The notes under the pieces were generated by a model that had not been told where the DNA came from, did not search any database, and was given only the letters and a program-made list of their open reading frames with translations. From assembly GCA_020638955.1 (NCBI GenBank), contig JACKHO010000007.1, positions 62,001-126,000 of the forward strand: a stretch of DNA of 64,000 bases. Reading direction: 5' to 3'. This DNA is from Planctomycetaceae bacterium (GTDB lineage: Bacteria > Planctomycetota > Planctomycetia > Planctomycetales > Planctomycetaceae). Of this stretch, positions 52,020-62,291 are shown piece after piece. A program made the translations under genes and the position numbers. Within the stretch, counting starts at the first letter, position 1; the number at the start of each line of letters is the position of its first letter.

Positions 52020-54110
52020 ATGCGTATTCTTCGAATCCTCTGCCTGTTGATGGCATTCGCTCTCGCCACTCCTGGTTTCGGTCAGGAAGTGGGACCGGGG
52101 AACGTCACGTTCAGTCCCGTATGGGATGCGACGAGAAGTCACGCGCCTCGGTTTCTGGATGTGCAGGTCAACTGGCCGCTGACGCAACTTCTGGAGGGAA
52201 ACCTGGAAGTCGAAAACTATCGCGACTCGAAACTGCTCAGCCGTTGGGAAAGCTACGAAACCGCCATTACGAGTCCGGGGCAAACTCTTAAGCTCACGCT
52301 CCCGCCCACGCTCGTGGAGTCAGACCGGCAACGACATATCTACCGTGTGCAGTTTCATGGTCGCGATCGAACGATTTATCTCGACGAGCACGACCGTCCC
52401 TCGGAAATGCGTTGGAAACGGTCGATGGTTGTCGGCGTGGTGGCAGACAGAGACACCGCGGTGCCAACGGGTCTGCTGCGCGATGCGGACAGCATCCAGT
52501 TGGCGGCGTCTGTCAAACTTGAAGACTACATCATCGTCGAGAATCCGGAGGACGTCGACGATTTACGTGGCTGGCAACAACATGTCACTACAGTTCCGCC
52601 AGCGAAGCTGCCTGATGATCCCCTGCAATTCCTGGCCTTTGATATTCTTCTTGCGTCAACGGAACAAATCGCCACTTTGGACGACGGTAAGCTTGAAGCA
52701 CTGAGGTTGTGGACGGAAGGAGGCGGGAGTTTGGGGATTTCCATTGCCGAACCCGTTCCCCAACGTCTCGAAAGCTGGCTGAATGAAATCGCCGGTGGTA
52801 CGCGAATCAACAAAGTTTTGTCGATTTCGAGCGGTGGCGGTGTCCAAATGTTGTCCCGCCAAAATGCGACCGGTCCCCACCTCGCATACCCCGGTGTTGG
52901 GCGGAGCGTCATTGTGCAGGCACCGTTGATGACAGAGTCAGTCTCCTGGCGCCAGGCGGTTTGGCACCTGTGGAAAGTTCGTCCATCGCAAATTGTTTCC
53001 GCGCAGCGGCGACGACGTTTTCAGTTCACGAGGAGATCCGACTGGGCGATTCCGCCACAAAGATATGCCGACCCGCACCCATGGGATCCCAACTTCGACA
53101 CCACAGCATCGGTCATGACCAATTTGCTCATTCCTTCCCAGGTGAGCGGTGTACCACTATGGATTGTCTGCAGTGTTCTGGGGATTTGTCTGCTCATTGT
53201 CGTCCCTGGAGACTATCTCATTCTCGGCACGCTCAAGCTACGTCGCTGGACCTGGTTGGCGGTTCCAGTGGTAGCAATTGGGAGTACGTGGTACATGGTG
53301 CGGACGGCGAACAGTTATATGGGGAATCAGGACCACAGCCAGACGCTCACGTTTGTCGACATGAATCAGGAATTGGAACCGGTCCGCTGGAACCGTTTCG
53401 AACTTCTGTTTCCGGCGACAACGAAGGAATTGAGTCGTCAGGTGAACCGTGTGTTCGAGGTCGATTTGGGGGAAGGAAACAGTGGTCAGGAACCGGCGCT
53501 CGTTGCTCCCGACCCAGATTGGGGGACACGTGACGAGTTTGGGCGATTCGCTGATGAAGTCCTCGCTGGTGAGCTACGCATCAAACTCTCACGGACAGAC
53601 GTTCCCAATTACACCGGATCCATACCAGTTGACTACACAGTGAAGCGGCGCGTGAACCAATGGACGCCGCGCGTCATTCGGCAGACAACATTTCAACCGT
53701 TCACGGACGTTGACACGAGTTGGCTGCAGTCATTGCCGTCGCAGGCAGAATGGCCGAGCCTGGAAGCAGATCCCGTTTTCTATCGCGACTTGCAAATGCG
53801 CATCGGTGAGCAATTTGGTCGGTGTCAAATTCTCTACTGGGACAATACGAACTCGCAGGAGTATGGAAAGTGGGTAAGCGAGGCAACCAACGAGAATTCG
53901 CCACGTCTCATGAGCGTCGCAGATTACGTGACCAAGCAAACCAATCGAACAGACACCGGATTGTTCCGAATTCTGGGCCAGGTCTCTCCGCTGGCGACCG
54001 AGCTAACCGAAGATCTCGCCATCGCGCCCGACAACGACGTTGTGGTCATCATCACTGCCAATGCAGATGAAAGTGCCTTCACCGCCTGGAGATTTGTTGT
54101 TGCTCAGTGA
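52020..54110 (+). CDS. hypothetical membrane protein (BatA-operon-like)
   Basis: The 696-residue protein has a signal peptide (MRILRILCLLMAFALATPGFGQ) and a large periplasmic part to about residue 370. Two transmembrane helices lie around 375-425, with the segment VVPGDYLILGTLKLRRWTWL. Another periplasmic part ends 'NDVVVIITANADESAF'. The 'GDYLIL..L.RR.WTW' motif appears in large membrane proteins found with BatA/MoxR-vWA clusters, but no moxR or bat gene is adjacent. The function is unknown. It is transcribed divergently from the antiporter. Confidence 0.75.
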   Translation: MRILRILCLLMAFALATPGFGQEVGPGNVTFSPVWDATRSHAPRFLDVQVNWPLTQLLEGNLEVENYRDSKLLSRWESYETAITSPGQTLKLTLPPTLVESDRQRHIYRVQFHGRDRTIYLDEHDRPSEMRWKRSMVVGVVADRDTAVPTGLLRDADSIQLAASVKLEDYIIVENPEDVDDLRGWQQHVTTVPPAKLPDDPLQFLAFDILLASTEQIATLDDGKLEALRLWTEGGGSLGISIAEPVPQRLESWLNEIAGGTRINKVLSISSGGGVQMLSRQNATGPHLAYPGVGRSVIVQAPLMTESVSWRQAVWHLWKVRPSQIVSAQRRRRFQFTRRSDWAIPPQRYADPHPWDPNFDTTASVMTNLLIPSQVSGVPLWIVCSVLGICLLIVVPGDYLILGTLKLRRWTWLAVPVVAIGSTWYMVRTANSYMGNQDHSQTLTFVDMNQELEPVRWNRFELLFPATTKELSRQVNRVFEVDLGEGNSGQEPALVAPDPDWGTRDEFGRFADEVLAGELRIKLSRTDVPNYTGSIPVDYTVKRRVNQWTPRVIRQTTFQPFTDVDTSWLQSLPSQAEWPSLEADPVFYRDLQMRIGEQFGRCQILYWDNTNSQEYGKWVSEATNENSPRLMSVADYVTKQTNRTDTGLFRILGQVSPLATELTEDLAIAPDNDVVVIITANADESAFTAWRFVVAQ

Positions 54111-54336
54111 GCCGTGCGCCATCTTCTCTTTGCTGTGCGTCCCGAGTCGCGGAGTCACACGCCCGTGTGCGAAATGTTCCTCTTTCTTTGGGAACTTGAA
54201 AGATTCTTAGCGACTCGCCGGCCCATTACGCATAAAATGGCTCCTATGTAACATCGAGGGGGCGACTGGCATGGAACTTGCCAAAGACCTGGGTCACCCG
54301 ATGTTCGCTGATTTGATTGTCCAAGGAGGAATTTCA

Positions 54337-54654
54337 ATGAACGTGGAGCCCAATTCTCCCCTCACAGCCATGCACGACCCGGTGCCCGCTCATTCGTGTC
54401 TGGGAACCTGCGGGGAGCAGACCAGTGACGGTCATTCACTCGAAGTAAAGATTCAACGCTGGTTGCTTCAGCATCCTGGCTTGGCGTTCGCCTCGCTTGT
54501 CGTCCGCAGAATTCCCGAAGGAATTTGCATTGAAGGCGTGCTGGAGTCTGACGAAGGCAGCCCCGACCTGTGCGTCATGCTGGGGCATCTGCCCGGCGTA
54601 CGGCGCGTGATTAACAACATTCGAGTGGTGCCGGTCACCATTTCCGACGACTAA
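54337..54654 (+). CDS. BON-domain protein
   Basis: The 105-residue protein starts at ATG 54337 after a consensus AAGGAGGA site. It contains 'HSLEVKIQRWLLQHPGLAFASLVVRRIPEGICIEGVLESDEGSPDLCVMLGHLPGVRRVINNIRV', the BON pattern (helix, GxVxLxG-type strand, V..V...i.V). BON domains bind phospholipids or other envelope components. No signal peptide is present. The frame is open upstream to 54271, but the ribosome-binding site decides the start. Confidence 0.82.
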   Translation: MNVEPNSPLTAMHDPVPAHSCLGTCGEQTSDGHSLEVKIQRWLLQHPGLAFASLVVRRIPEGICIEGVLESDEGSPDLCVMLGHLPGVRRVINNIRVVPVTISDD

Positions 54655-54743
54655 CTGACGGTTGCCGGACAAATGAATGGCCCCGTTGCTTCATTGGAAG
54701 CACTGGGGGAAGGTGACGTTGTCACTTCACGCCACGGCAGCGG

Positions 54744-56549
54744 CTACTTTTCGAGATCAATGGAATAGATGATGATTCCCGACTGTTCATCGCGGGAGAG
54801 TTCCTGGAATCGTGAAAGCGCTTGAAGAACCTGCGGAGGCATGGCAGCAGTCCTCACAACAAGCAAATGGACATTGCGGTCGCGCATCCAGGAGCAGGCT
54901 TTCTCGGACGGAAAGTTCTGCAGGCGCTCGCGGTAGCCGTCATCGCTCTCGCCTGCTTGTTGCGACATGTCGAGTTGGGCTCGCAAATCCATGAAATGCT
55001 CCGGGAAGAATCCCGAGTATCCATTGGCGATGGGACGTTTGTGGTCGAGCCCGTCACGCATCCAAATCGTCGAATCCAGGTAGTGTTCGACCGCTGTTCC
55101 ATTGGCAAACGGCAGGCAAATCAGTACTTCGTCTGGCGCCGTATTCTGCTGAAGCCAATGAATCCATTCCGCATTCGGGGTGCGCCGTGGGACCTTCGTG
55201 AGGACAAGTCCTGCTGGCCAAATCTGGACGAATGCGGCGGCGGCGAACAGGAGTGGAAATCCAACGCTCAGCCCCGTGCCCAGCCGGGTTTGCCAGCGTG
55301 GTGATTCCTGTTTGACTTCCACGAAGTCCTCGTTCTCAAGAGGTGAAGTTGGCAGGACGAGCGACTCCGCCAGACATTGCATGGCCCAGAGTCCTTCGGC
55401 GGAAAGTCCCACCATTGCCAATTGGACGAAAACGGCAAACCGAAACGGACTGCGTATGGCGTCGAGGCCGGGGTACCAAGTCATGAGCCATTGATACGGA
55501 GCCAATGTCCGCCACCGCAGCAAGGGCCCGCATGACGCAGCAAACGCCAGCAAGCCAAAAGTCAGCCAGAAGAGTGTCCACTTCCTCCGGCTGGATCGCC
55601 ACAGTCCGCCAACCATTCCAGCAAGCGAAGTCGCCATGAGCACACTGCCTGCTCCCAAATACCAGCCGGAACGATTCTGATCGCCCCAGCGGGAAATGTC
55701 GAGAGCCTGGATTCGTGGACTACGTGAATGACAGTAGTCAGACGCATGCGCAGAAAGCTGTCGAACCAAATCGAGGCCTCGTTCCGACTGCACCAGTTTC
55801 AGGTTTTTCGACTGCCCCCAAACGACCGGTCCCACCAGCAACGCACTCACTGCCGCCGCGACAAAAATGGCCTTCCAGAATGACCAGTGAAACAACCTCC
55901 AACCGGCCAGCACCAGAAATGCGGGAGCCAAAATCGACAAAAAGAGCGCGTAATAATTGCAAACGTAGTAACAGAAAGAGAAAGCCACGCCGAGTACGCA
56001 GCCCCGCTGCCAACCGGGGCTTTTTTGAAGTCGCACCACACACCAGATAACACAAATTGGCGCGAACAACGTGGTCAACTGCATGACACCACTTTGCCAG
56101 ATGACGAACGGCTGCAGGAACGACATTCCCGCTGCTACCCAAGCCCATTGCCAAGGGATTTCCAGTTCCCGCATGAGCTGCAGCATGCACCAGCCGTTGA
56201 GTGCCAGGTACGTCAGAAACAGAATGTTGTAGGCCACAACGCCGTTGGTTGCCCAGACCAGGGGAGCCAGCAACATGGTGTGCGGCTGCGGTTCGGAAAA
56301 CGCAAATGCTCCTCGCTGCGGTGCGAAAATGGGAGCGTGCCAATACTCATTCAGCCCATGTTCAAGTCGGTCAACATTCCATTCAATTGTCCATAGGTTG
56401 AACAAGGGAACAGTGGCCACGCCCTCAGTCCCTTGGGGAATGTGTGTGTGCAGTTCAGAGGGTGAGCCGAAGTAGACACCGAGCGCGGCCAGCCACCAGA
56501 AGAGAAACTCCGCCAGCAGGCCAAGAGAACCGGGACGAGTTTGCGTCAT
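54744..56549 (-). CDS. polytopic membrane protein, GT-C glycosyltransferase-like
   Basis: The 601-residue protein has about 11 transmembrane helices to residue ~450 and a soluble C-terminal domain. Early acidic loops ('GSPSELHTHIPQG', 'WTIEWNVDRLEHGLNEYWHAPIFAP') and the DxxR element 'YPGLDAIRSPFRFAVFVQLAMVGL' are typical of GT-C-fold transferases and related planctomycete proteins. The last part ('WIHWLQQNTAPDEVLICLPFANG', 'MRDGLDHKRPIANGYSGFFPEHFMD') is the conserved soluble tail. It probably acts on lipid-linked sugars in the envelope; the substrate is unknown. Confidence 0.78.
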   Translation of the reverse strand: MTQTRPGSLGLLAEFLFWWLAALGVYFGSPSELHTHIPQGTEGVATVPLFNLWTIEWNVDRLEHGLNEYWHAPIFAPQRGAFAFSEPQPHTMLLAPLVWATNGVVAYNILFLTYLALNGWCMLQLMRELEIPWQWAWVAAGMSFLQPFVIWQSGVMQLTTLFAPICVIWCVVRLQKSPGWQRGCVLGVAFSFCYYVCNYYALFLSILAPAFLVLAGWRLFHWSFWKAIFVAAAVSALLVGPVVWGQSKNLKLVQSERGLDLVRQLSAHASDYCHSRSPRIQALDISRWGDQNRSGWYLGAGSVLMATSLAGMVGGLWRSSRRKWTLFWLTFGLLAFAASCGPLLRWRTLAPYQWLMTWYPGLDAIRSPFRFAVFVQLAMVGLSAEGLWAMQCLAESLVLPTSPLENEDFVEVKQESPRWQTRLGTGLSVGFPLLFAAAAFVQIWPAGLVLTKVPRRTPNAEWIHWLQQNTAPDEVLICLPFANGTAVEHYLDSTIWMRDGLDHKRPIANGYSGFFPEHFMDLRAQLDMSQQAGESDDGYRERLQNFPSEKACSWMRDRNVHLLVVRTAAMPPQVLQALSRFQELSRDEQSGIIIYSIDLEK

Positions 56550-56584
56550 GCCAACACCTCGTGTGCTCGTTGACTCGGCGCGTG

Positions 56585-56613
56585 AAAAAAGGCTGACCGA
56601 ACCCGGTCAGCCT
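56585..56613 (-). terminator. intrinsic terminator of tRNA-Leu
   Basis: Read leftwards, a perfect 9-bp stem (GGCTGACCG with CGGTCAGCC; arms at 56591-56599 and 56604-56612) is followed by six T residues. It lies 9 bases after the tRNA 3' end. Confidence 0.9.
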
Positions 56614-56621
56614 TTCTGAAG

Positions 56622-56706
56622 TGCCCAAGAGAGGACTCGAACCTCCACGGGGTTTACCCCCACATGGCCCTCAACCATGCGCGTCTGCCAGTTCCGCCAC
56701 TTGGGC
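56622..56706 (-). tRNA. tRNA-Leu (GAG)
   Basis: The 85-base class II tRNA runs from GCCCAAGTGGCGGAA to CCTCTCTTGGGCA. The acceptor stem is GCCCAAG/CTTGGGC. The anticodon stem is CATGG/CCATG around the loop TTGAGGG, giving anticodon GAG. There is a long variable arm (GTGGGGGTAAACCCC), as in tRNA-Leu, and a T-arm with GGTTCGAGTCC. CCA is not encoded. It reads Leu CUC/CUU codons. Confidence 0.97.
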
Positions 56707-56865
56707 TTCAATGAAGCGGATCGGGATAGTAAACAAACCTGTTCCACCGGGCAACTCTGGACGCCCGATGATTTTTCCAATGTCATGGCAATATCTTACG
56801 GCAAGTGCAACGAGTGGCCACGAACTGTATTTTCGTCGTGACCACCGAGCTTATTCTTACCGCAA

Positions 56866-57501
56866 CTACCGATTAAACAGGAACGCCGGGCTGTTAATGA
56901 GAGCCCAGGTGAGGTCCTGGGCTCCTGTCAGACGGCTGTTCTGGAGCTGCTCCCCACTCAGTTTCACGGCACGTTCCAGGCGGGCCAATTGAGGATCGAC
57001 TGGCAACGGCTGCGAAACTTCGTCACGGACCTTACGCAATTCGACCAGTTTGGCATCTTCCGGGCGTGGTACCTTGGCAGCGACCAGCGCCTTCTGCAGG
57101 TTGGCAAACTCCACGTCAGATTTCTTGAAGAACTCCAAAACTGCTTTCGACTGTTCTTCATTCCGTTCAGCCGCCGGAACCTTCAGGACAGCCAGCACGT
57201 CTTCTGGTACACCGAAGTTCAGCGGAGCCGGAGCTTTGGTGACAGACAGACGGAAGCGACCAATGGAGTGATCTTTCCCCTGATACTTCTGATCGAGCGT
57301 GAAGTGCATAATGACGTCACCTTCGATGGTCAGGGGTTCGGCCAACTCAAACGTGGCAACCCGGTTCACCCCCACCTGTGGCGAAGTCGCCCAACCGTTG
57401 TTGGCTCCATCCTGCTTACCATCAATGGCGGTGGCAATTCCGTAATTGTCCTGAGAAAAGTCTGCCTGAGCATTTTGCAGCTTCAGCGTTTGCTTCTCGT
57501 T
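56866..57501 (-). pseudogene. C-terminal part of the DUF1549/DUF1553 protein, out of frame
   Basis: This 211-residue frame ('NEKQTLKLQNAQADFSQDNYGIATAIDGKQDGANNGWATSPQ' onwards, then 'VNRVATFELAEPLTIEGDVIMHFTLDQKYQGKDHSIGRFRLSV') joins directly to the main gene if one base near 57502 is removed. It carries the conserved end of the family, including 'LTGAQDLTWALINSPAFLFNR'. No good start codon or ribosome-binding site begins it, so it is not an independent gene. See the frameshift finding. Confidence 0.85.
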
Positions 57502-60500
57502 CGGGCTTTCCTTTGGGCCAGACCTGAACGGTGAACTCAGTCAGCACGAAGTTCCCATTCGGAGCACGCCCCGGACCGTTACCTGGCAAACGGGGATCGG
57601 CGAACAGTTCGAGCTTAATGCCTGTGACACCGGCACCGTTCGTTTCTGCGGTCACGGTGTAGTTGCCAACCTTGTTGTTCGGGCCGGTCACAAAAATGGA
57701 GTTGTCCTCCTCCTTGGTGAGCGTCGCTCCAATTGTGGATTTCATTTGTCCAGGCGAGAGGATTGCCCAGGCCGTTTGACCTTCAGACTGCCCCGCTTCC
57801 CATGCGGCAATGCGGTCCGCAACGGCAGTGTCGTAGTCGGCGAGCGCCTTTTCCGCTGCTGCAATTTTCTCCTGTTGAGCTTTGTCGGCAGCTTCTTCGC
57901 GTTCACGAATGCTTTCCCAGTAGGCATCGTGAGCCTGGGTGGCAGCGGCAATCGCCTGTTCGCGTTTGGCTTCCTGCAATTTCAACACGGGTGCAATCTC
58001 CACGCGATACGCGGCCAACTTGGCCTCCAGGGCTTCATGTCCCACCTTAAGTTCGCTGATCAATTCCTTCGCCGCCTCGACCTCGGAAGATCTTGCGGGA
58101 CGGTTCAACACGCGGAGAAACAATTCATTGACCAGTTCCGCATCACCCTGCTGCTCAGCGACGAGCTTTGCGATGGCATTGCCGGGCTGCGAAATGGCAT
58201 CGCTCACTGTCGGGCCATTCATCAGAGCCATGACAGGACCAAGTTGTAGGCCTGCAGATCGTTCACATTCGCAAGCCGACTCGCGCACGGGGCGTCCCAA
58301 ATTGGCGAGGAAGTTATCACTCAACTCGACGCCAACATCGGGCAGGGCTGCCGCACGGGTTCCGGGTGGAACACCGGGAATGTTCATGTTGGAACCGGTC
58401 ACCGTGTAGACGGCGTCGTACAGTACTTCGGCAGGCAGACGCTTGGCGACTGCGTGTGAGTAGTTTTGAGCATCATCAGCATTCCACTCATTGGAAGCGA
58501 CCGACAGTTGATACGTGCGGCTCTTGCAGATTTCTGCCATGAGCTGACGAACATTGAAGTCGGAAGCAATGAACTGCTGCGTCAGGTAATCGAGCAGTTC
58601 GGGATTCGTAGGCGGATTCCCTGCCCGGATATCATCCAGCGGCTCAATGAGCCCAACTCCCATAATGTATCCCCAAATTCGATTCGCATAGCTGCGAGCG
58701 AAGTAGTCGTTTTCTGATGAGACAATCCAGTCGGCCAATTGTTCCCGACGCGAAACATCGGTCGGAATTGGCAACTCTCGGTCGTACGGGACCAGCGGGG
58801 CAGTCACTTCACCAGTGCGGTCGTGCGTAATTTCGCCTTCCGGTTTTTCAGTCACCACTTCCCACATGGGCTTCGCACCTTCAACAGCGGTACCACCAAT
58901 GTTGCCGTCCTTGTTCTCAGGGTCACGTGCCAAATCCACGCGACTGAAGTACGCCGCTGTCTGGTAGTATTGATCCTGTGTCCAACGTTCGAACGGATGG
59001 TCGTGGCACTTGTTGCAGTTGAACCGCACACCGAGGAACAGGTGCGTGGTGTTTTCCATCATGACCGTGGGATCGCGCAGAACCTTGTAGTAGGAGACGG
59101 GAGGATTCGTTTTGTTCGACCCCTTCGCCGTCAGGATTTCACGGCAGAATTCATCGTACGGTTTGTTGTCGGCAATTTGCTGACGAATCCACCCACGGAA
59201 CAGTTGGGCACCTTCAACACCCAGGAACTTTCGATTCACCTGCAGCAGGTCTGCCCATTTGTTTGTCCAGAAATCGATGTAGGCATCTGAACCAATGAGC
59301 GAGTCGACCAACGCGTCGCGTTTTTGACGTGTCTCGGTGGTGTCGGCGAGAAACGCTTTGACGGCGTCGCTGCTCGGTGGTAATCCCGTCAGGTCGATAT
59401 AGACCCGACGAATGAACTCTTCGTCGGTGCACAGTCCCGAAGGCGTGATTTTCATTCGCTGCCATTTGGCCGCGACAAGCGTGTCGATTTCATTCCATGC
59501 CTCTGGTTCTTTCCAGGCGAATCCGTCCCGATTACCCATAATGGTAATGGTGGTTGCGACGTAGTTTCCTTCGAAGCGAGCCAGCAGTGGTGATTCACCG
59601 CGTCGAATCGCCGTGACAATTCCTGCCGGGTTCACTTCAGCCGCTTCCGTATTTCCACTCATGAGGAATGCTTCACCAGTGACGTCGCGCTGACTGCCAT
59701 CGGAGTATGTTGCCACAATCCGCATTTGTTGCCGTGCGTCGATATGTTGAACCACAGGATTCTTCGGCTCAATTTCAATCGAAGTGACGCGAGGCACACT
59801 CAAATCCAAATTCGCGCCTTCTGCAATCCAGCGTCGGATGGTTTCGTAGTAAGGATGTCCTTCCGTGGTAACCATGCCCCCCACGTGTGGCACTGCAGCC
59901 GTTGCCTTGAGCAACATGAGACTGTCTTTCGCGGAGGCGACGTTGGTGCGGCGGGATTTGTGATCATCGGTGAAGGCGCGAACGTCGTAAATAGGGTCGT
60001 AACCACGGAGTGACAACTTGAACCCGGCCTTACCATCTTTCGAGCCGTGACACGTTCCCTGATTACAGCCCATGCGTGACAGCACGGGGTTCACATCTTT
60101 CACAAAGCTGATTGGCGCGGGATCATTGACTCCTGAAACCGTGATGGGTACTGAAACTCGCTGATCCCCGAGCGAAATTGTGACAGTTGCGTTTCCGTCT
60201 CGAACTGCCGTAATCCGTCCCAAGTTGTTGAGATGAACACACTCGCCTTCGACAGAAATCTTCACGATACGTGTCGCGTCAACAACATCACCACTGTTCA
60301 ATTTGGCATTGGCCAGCAACTGGGCATAAGAATACGGGCCAGCCAACTGAATGCTCTGTGGCATCACTTCCAAGCCAACGACAGTTGTTCCTGACGGCAG
60401 TGTTTCAGGATCGGCGAGATTGTCGTCATCGGCAAAAGCAGAATTTGCTGGCGCCACGGAATCCTGAGCGGGCGGTGCGACTTCTACGGGAGCCCACGTC

Positions 60501-62053
60501 GATTGAATCGTGCCATCGGCTGCGTTGATGTACCGCACGTTCCCATCGGGACCGGCCACCGCGATGGTCTTGCCGTCGGTCGAATAGGTCACGGCGAAGA
60601 CGCCGCCGGGAACTTCAATAGTATGCAGCACCTCCACGTTGGCAGTGATGTACGCTTCGAGCTTGTCTTTCTCTTCCTGGCTCTGTGCCGTGACAACCTT
60701 TTGGACAATTCCTTCGATATCTTTTGGCATCGTGGAATCGAATTCCGACTTGTAAATGTGCACGAAGCCTTTGCCGTCGAGGCTGGAACCGCAGGCAACC
60801 GTGTTGCCGTCTGGTGCGTAGTCCACGCCGTAAATCCGGCCCGGCATGGCGGGCAGACGACGAATGAGGTTCGCGTCATCACCAATCACGCGTTTCGTGA
60901 TGCGCTCCATACGATAAATACGTGGCGTTCCATCAGAACCACCGACAAGCACTTCGTCTCGCGTCGGATGCCGTTCGACAGCCGAAATTCCGCCCTTGAG
61001 CGCGGCAGGCGTAATTGACGTGACGTTGTCGATGAAGCGTTGAGTTCCCACGTCATACAGTTTGGTGGCCATATCCCGACCAACGGAGACCAGCTTCGAA
61101 CCATCGACCGAGAAGACTGTGGCGAGCGGCCAGTCGTCGTGGGCTCCGTTGAAGAAGACTTGCTCGCCGGTTTCTGCGCTGAAACCGCGAACAATGTTGT
61201 CGGTGCAGCCAACGGCGACAATTTTTCCGTCGGGCGACCAACTCGCGCCGTATATGGTGTCGTACGTAACGGGAATCGATAACGCGAGACTTGGCTGAAG
61301 AACCGGGCTCGTCGCTTCCGCGCCTTCTTCGCCAGCAGCGAACAAATTCCAGACTTGCACTTCACCCATGCGGGCTGGATTTCCTGCAGCAACCGCGAGG
61401 CGTTTTCCATCGGGTGAAAACGCGACAGTTTCAATTCGTTCGGAAACACCAATCAACCGGGCCAGCAGTCCCGAACCATCGGCCTTGTGCAGGAGCACTT
61501 CATGGAAGCCTGAAACGGCCAGCATGGTACCATCGGGTGAATAAGCCAGCGAAGTGACAATCGGCAACCGCGTGTAAACGGGAGGATGTTCGGTGTCGAC
61601 TTGTGTACCTGTTCCGGCAGGTGAATCGTCGATCGCTCCTTGAGCGATCCAGTTCTTAATCAAATCGCGCTCGACTTCCGACAGGGCTTTCTTCCCTTTC
61701 GGCATTTCAGCGTTTCCTTCGGCGTCCGGGGTAATTTCGGAAAGCAGATAACTCTCTTCCGGCTTACCGGGCACAACAGCCGCTTCGCCACTTTCACCGG
61801 CCTTAATGACAGCAGCGAAAGACGTCATGACGTATTCGCCACTCGGCTTGGCAGGCTGGTGGCATCCCTGGCAATGGGCTTGGAAAATGGGGCGAATGTC
61901 GTTGTGATAACTCACGACTCGCGTCGCCACTTCCTGCGCCGAACCAGAATGTGAAAAGAGTAGCGTGACCATCATTCCCGCGAACAAAACGCGAGAAACC
62001 TCAAAGATGCGAGATTGGCTGTTAATCATTGAGTCAGACAAGTTTTGGGGCAT
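57422..62053 (-). CDS. PSCyt1/WD40/Ig-like/DUF1549/DUF1553 cytochrome-type protein (frameshifted at 3' end)
   Basis: From ATG 62053 the order is: export signal ('IFEVSRVLFAGMMVTLLFSHSGSAQ'), PSCyt1 haem site CQGCH ('HNDIRPIFQAHCQGCH'), WD40-type beta-propeller repeats ('VTSLAYSPDGTMLAVSGFHEVLLH', 'IETVAFSPDGKRLAVAAG', 'YGASWSPDGKIVAVGC' and others), an Ig-like part, the 'SRMGCNQGTCHGSKDGKAG' cysteine motif, a BIG2-like domain, DUF1549 (with CNKCHDHPFERW) and DUF1553 ('DYFARSYANRIWGYIMGVGLIEP', 'FLRVLNRPARSSEV'). A coiled coil and a beta domain follow. The frame then changes near 57502 and stops at 57422; removing one base restores a ~1728-residue protein. It is probably an extracytoplasmic electron-transfer or binding scaffold; the role is unproven. 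Confidence 0.9.
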   Translation of the reverse strand: MPQNLSDSMINSQSRIFEVSRVLFAGMMVTLLFSHSGSAQEVATRVVSYHNDIRPIFQAHCQGCHQPAKPSGEYVMTSFAAVIKAGESGEAAVVPGKPEESYLLSEITPDAEGNAEMPKGKKALSEVERDLIKNWIAQGAIDDSPAGTGTQVDTEHPPVYTRLPIVTSLAYSPDGTMLAVSGFHEVLLHKADGSGLLARLIGVSERIETVAFSPDGKRLAVAAGNPARMGEVQVWNLFAAGEEGAEATSPVLQPSLALSIPVTYDTIYGASWSPDGKIVAVGCTDNIVRGFSAETGEQVFFNGAHDDWPLATVFSVDGSKLVSVGRDMATKLYDVGTQRFIDNVTSITPAALKGGISAVERHPTRDEVLVGGSDGTPRIYRMERITKRVIGDDANLIRRLPAMPGRIYGVDYAPDGNTVACGSSLDGKGFVHIYKSEFDSTMPKDIEGIVQKVVTAQSQEEKDKLEAYITANVEVLHTIEVPGGVFAVTYSTDGKTIAVAGPDGNVRYINAADGTIQSTWAPVEVAPPAQDSVAPANSAFADDDNLADPETLPSGTTVVGLEVMPQSIQLAGPYSYAQLLANAKLNSGDVVDATRIVKISVEGECVHLNNLGRITAVRDGNATVTISLGDQRVSVPITVSGVNDPAPISFVKDVNPVLSRMGCNQGTCHGSKDGKAGFKLSLRGYDPIYDVRAFTDDHKSRRTNVASAKDSLMLLKATAAVPHVGGMVTTEGHPYYETIRRWIAEGANLDLSVPRVTSIEIEPKNPVVQHIDARQQMRIVATYSDGSQRDVTGEAFLMSGNTEAAEVNPAGIVTAIRRGESPLLARFEGNYVATTITIMGNRDGFAWKEPEAWNEIDTLVAAKWQRMKITPSGLCTDEEFIRRVYIDLTGLPPSSDAVKAFLADTTETRQKRDALVDSLIGSDAYIDFWTNKWADLLQVNRKFLGVEGAQLFRGWIRQQIADNKPYDEFCREILTAKGSNKTNPPVSYYKVLRDPTVMMENTTHLFLGVRFNCNKCHDHPFERWTQDQYYQTAAYFSRVDLARDPENKDGNIGGTAVEGAKPMWEVVTEKPEGEITHDRTGEVTAPLVPYDRELPIPTDVSRREQLADWIVSSENDYFARSYANRIWGYIMGVGLIEPLDDIRAGNPPTNPELLDYLTQQFIASDFNVRQLMAEICKSRTYQLSVASNEWNADDAQNYSHAVAKRLPAEVLYDAVYTVTGSNMNIPGVPPGTRAAALPDVGVELSDNFLANLGRPVRESACECERSAGLQLGPVMALMNGPTVSDAISQPGNAIAKLVAEQQGDAELVNELFLRVLNRPARSSEVEAAKELISELKVGHEALEAKLAAYRVEIAPVLKLQEAKREQAIAAATQAHDAYWESIREREEAADKAQQEKIAAAEKALADYDTAVADRIAAWEAGQSEGQTAWAILSPGQMKSTIGATLTKEEDNSIFVTGPNNKVGNYTVTAETNGAGVTGIKLELFADPRLPGNGPGRAPNGNFVLTEFTVQVWPKGKPEREANAEAAKCSGRLFSGQLRNCHRH

Positions 62054-62291
62054 GGTCAAAGTCGTCCGGAATTTGCGGCGACAGGACACCAGTCCACCGT
62101 CCGATGTTCTCAGGCAGAGGTAGCCGCACGTGCGGCAGGTGGGATCCAAAAAGGTAGGAAGACGCGCTGCACAGGACAACACATCCATCTTTTCTTATAC
62201 TCTTGGGAACGCTGAGAAGCAAGCGTTTTCACTACTTCAGTGCCCCATCTGCGGGTCTCACACGGCGCGTAAACAAGTCAGGATTCACAAC

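Noticed and set aside
54681..54725. hairpins between the BON gene and the convergent membrane-protein gene
   Set aside because: Mismatched outer stem and no T-tract; only position suggests termination.
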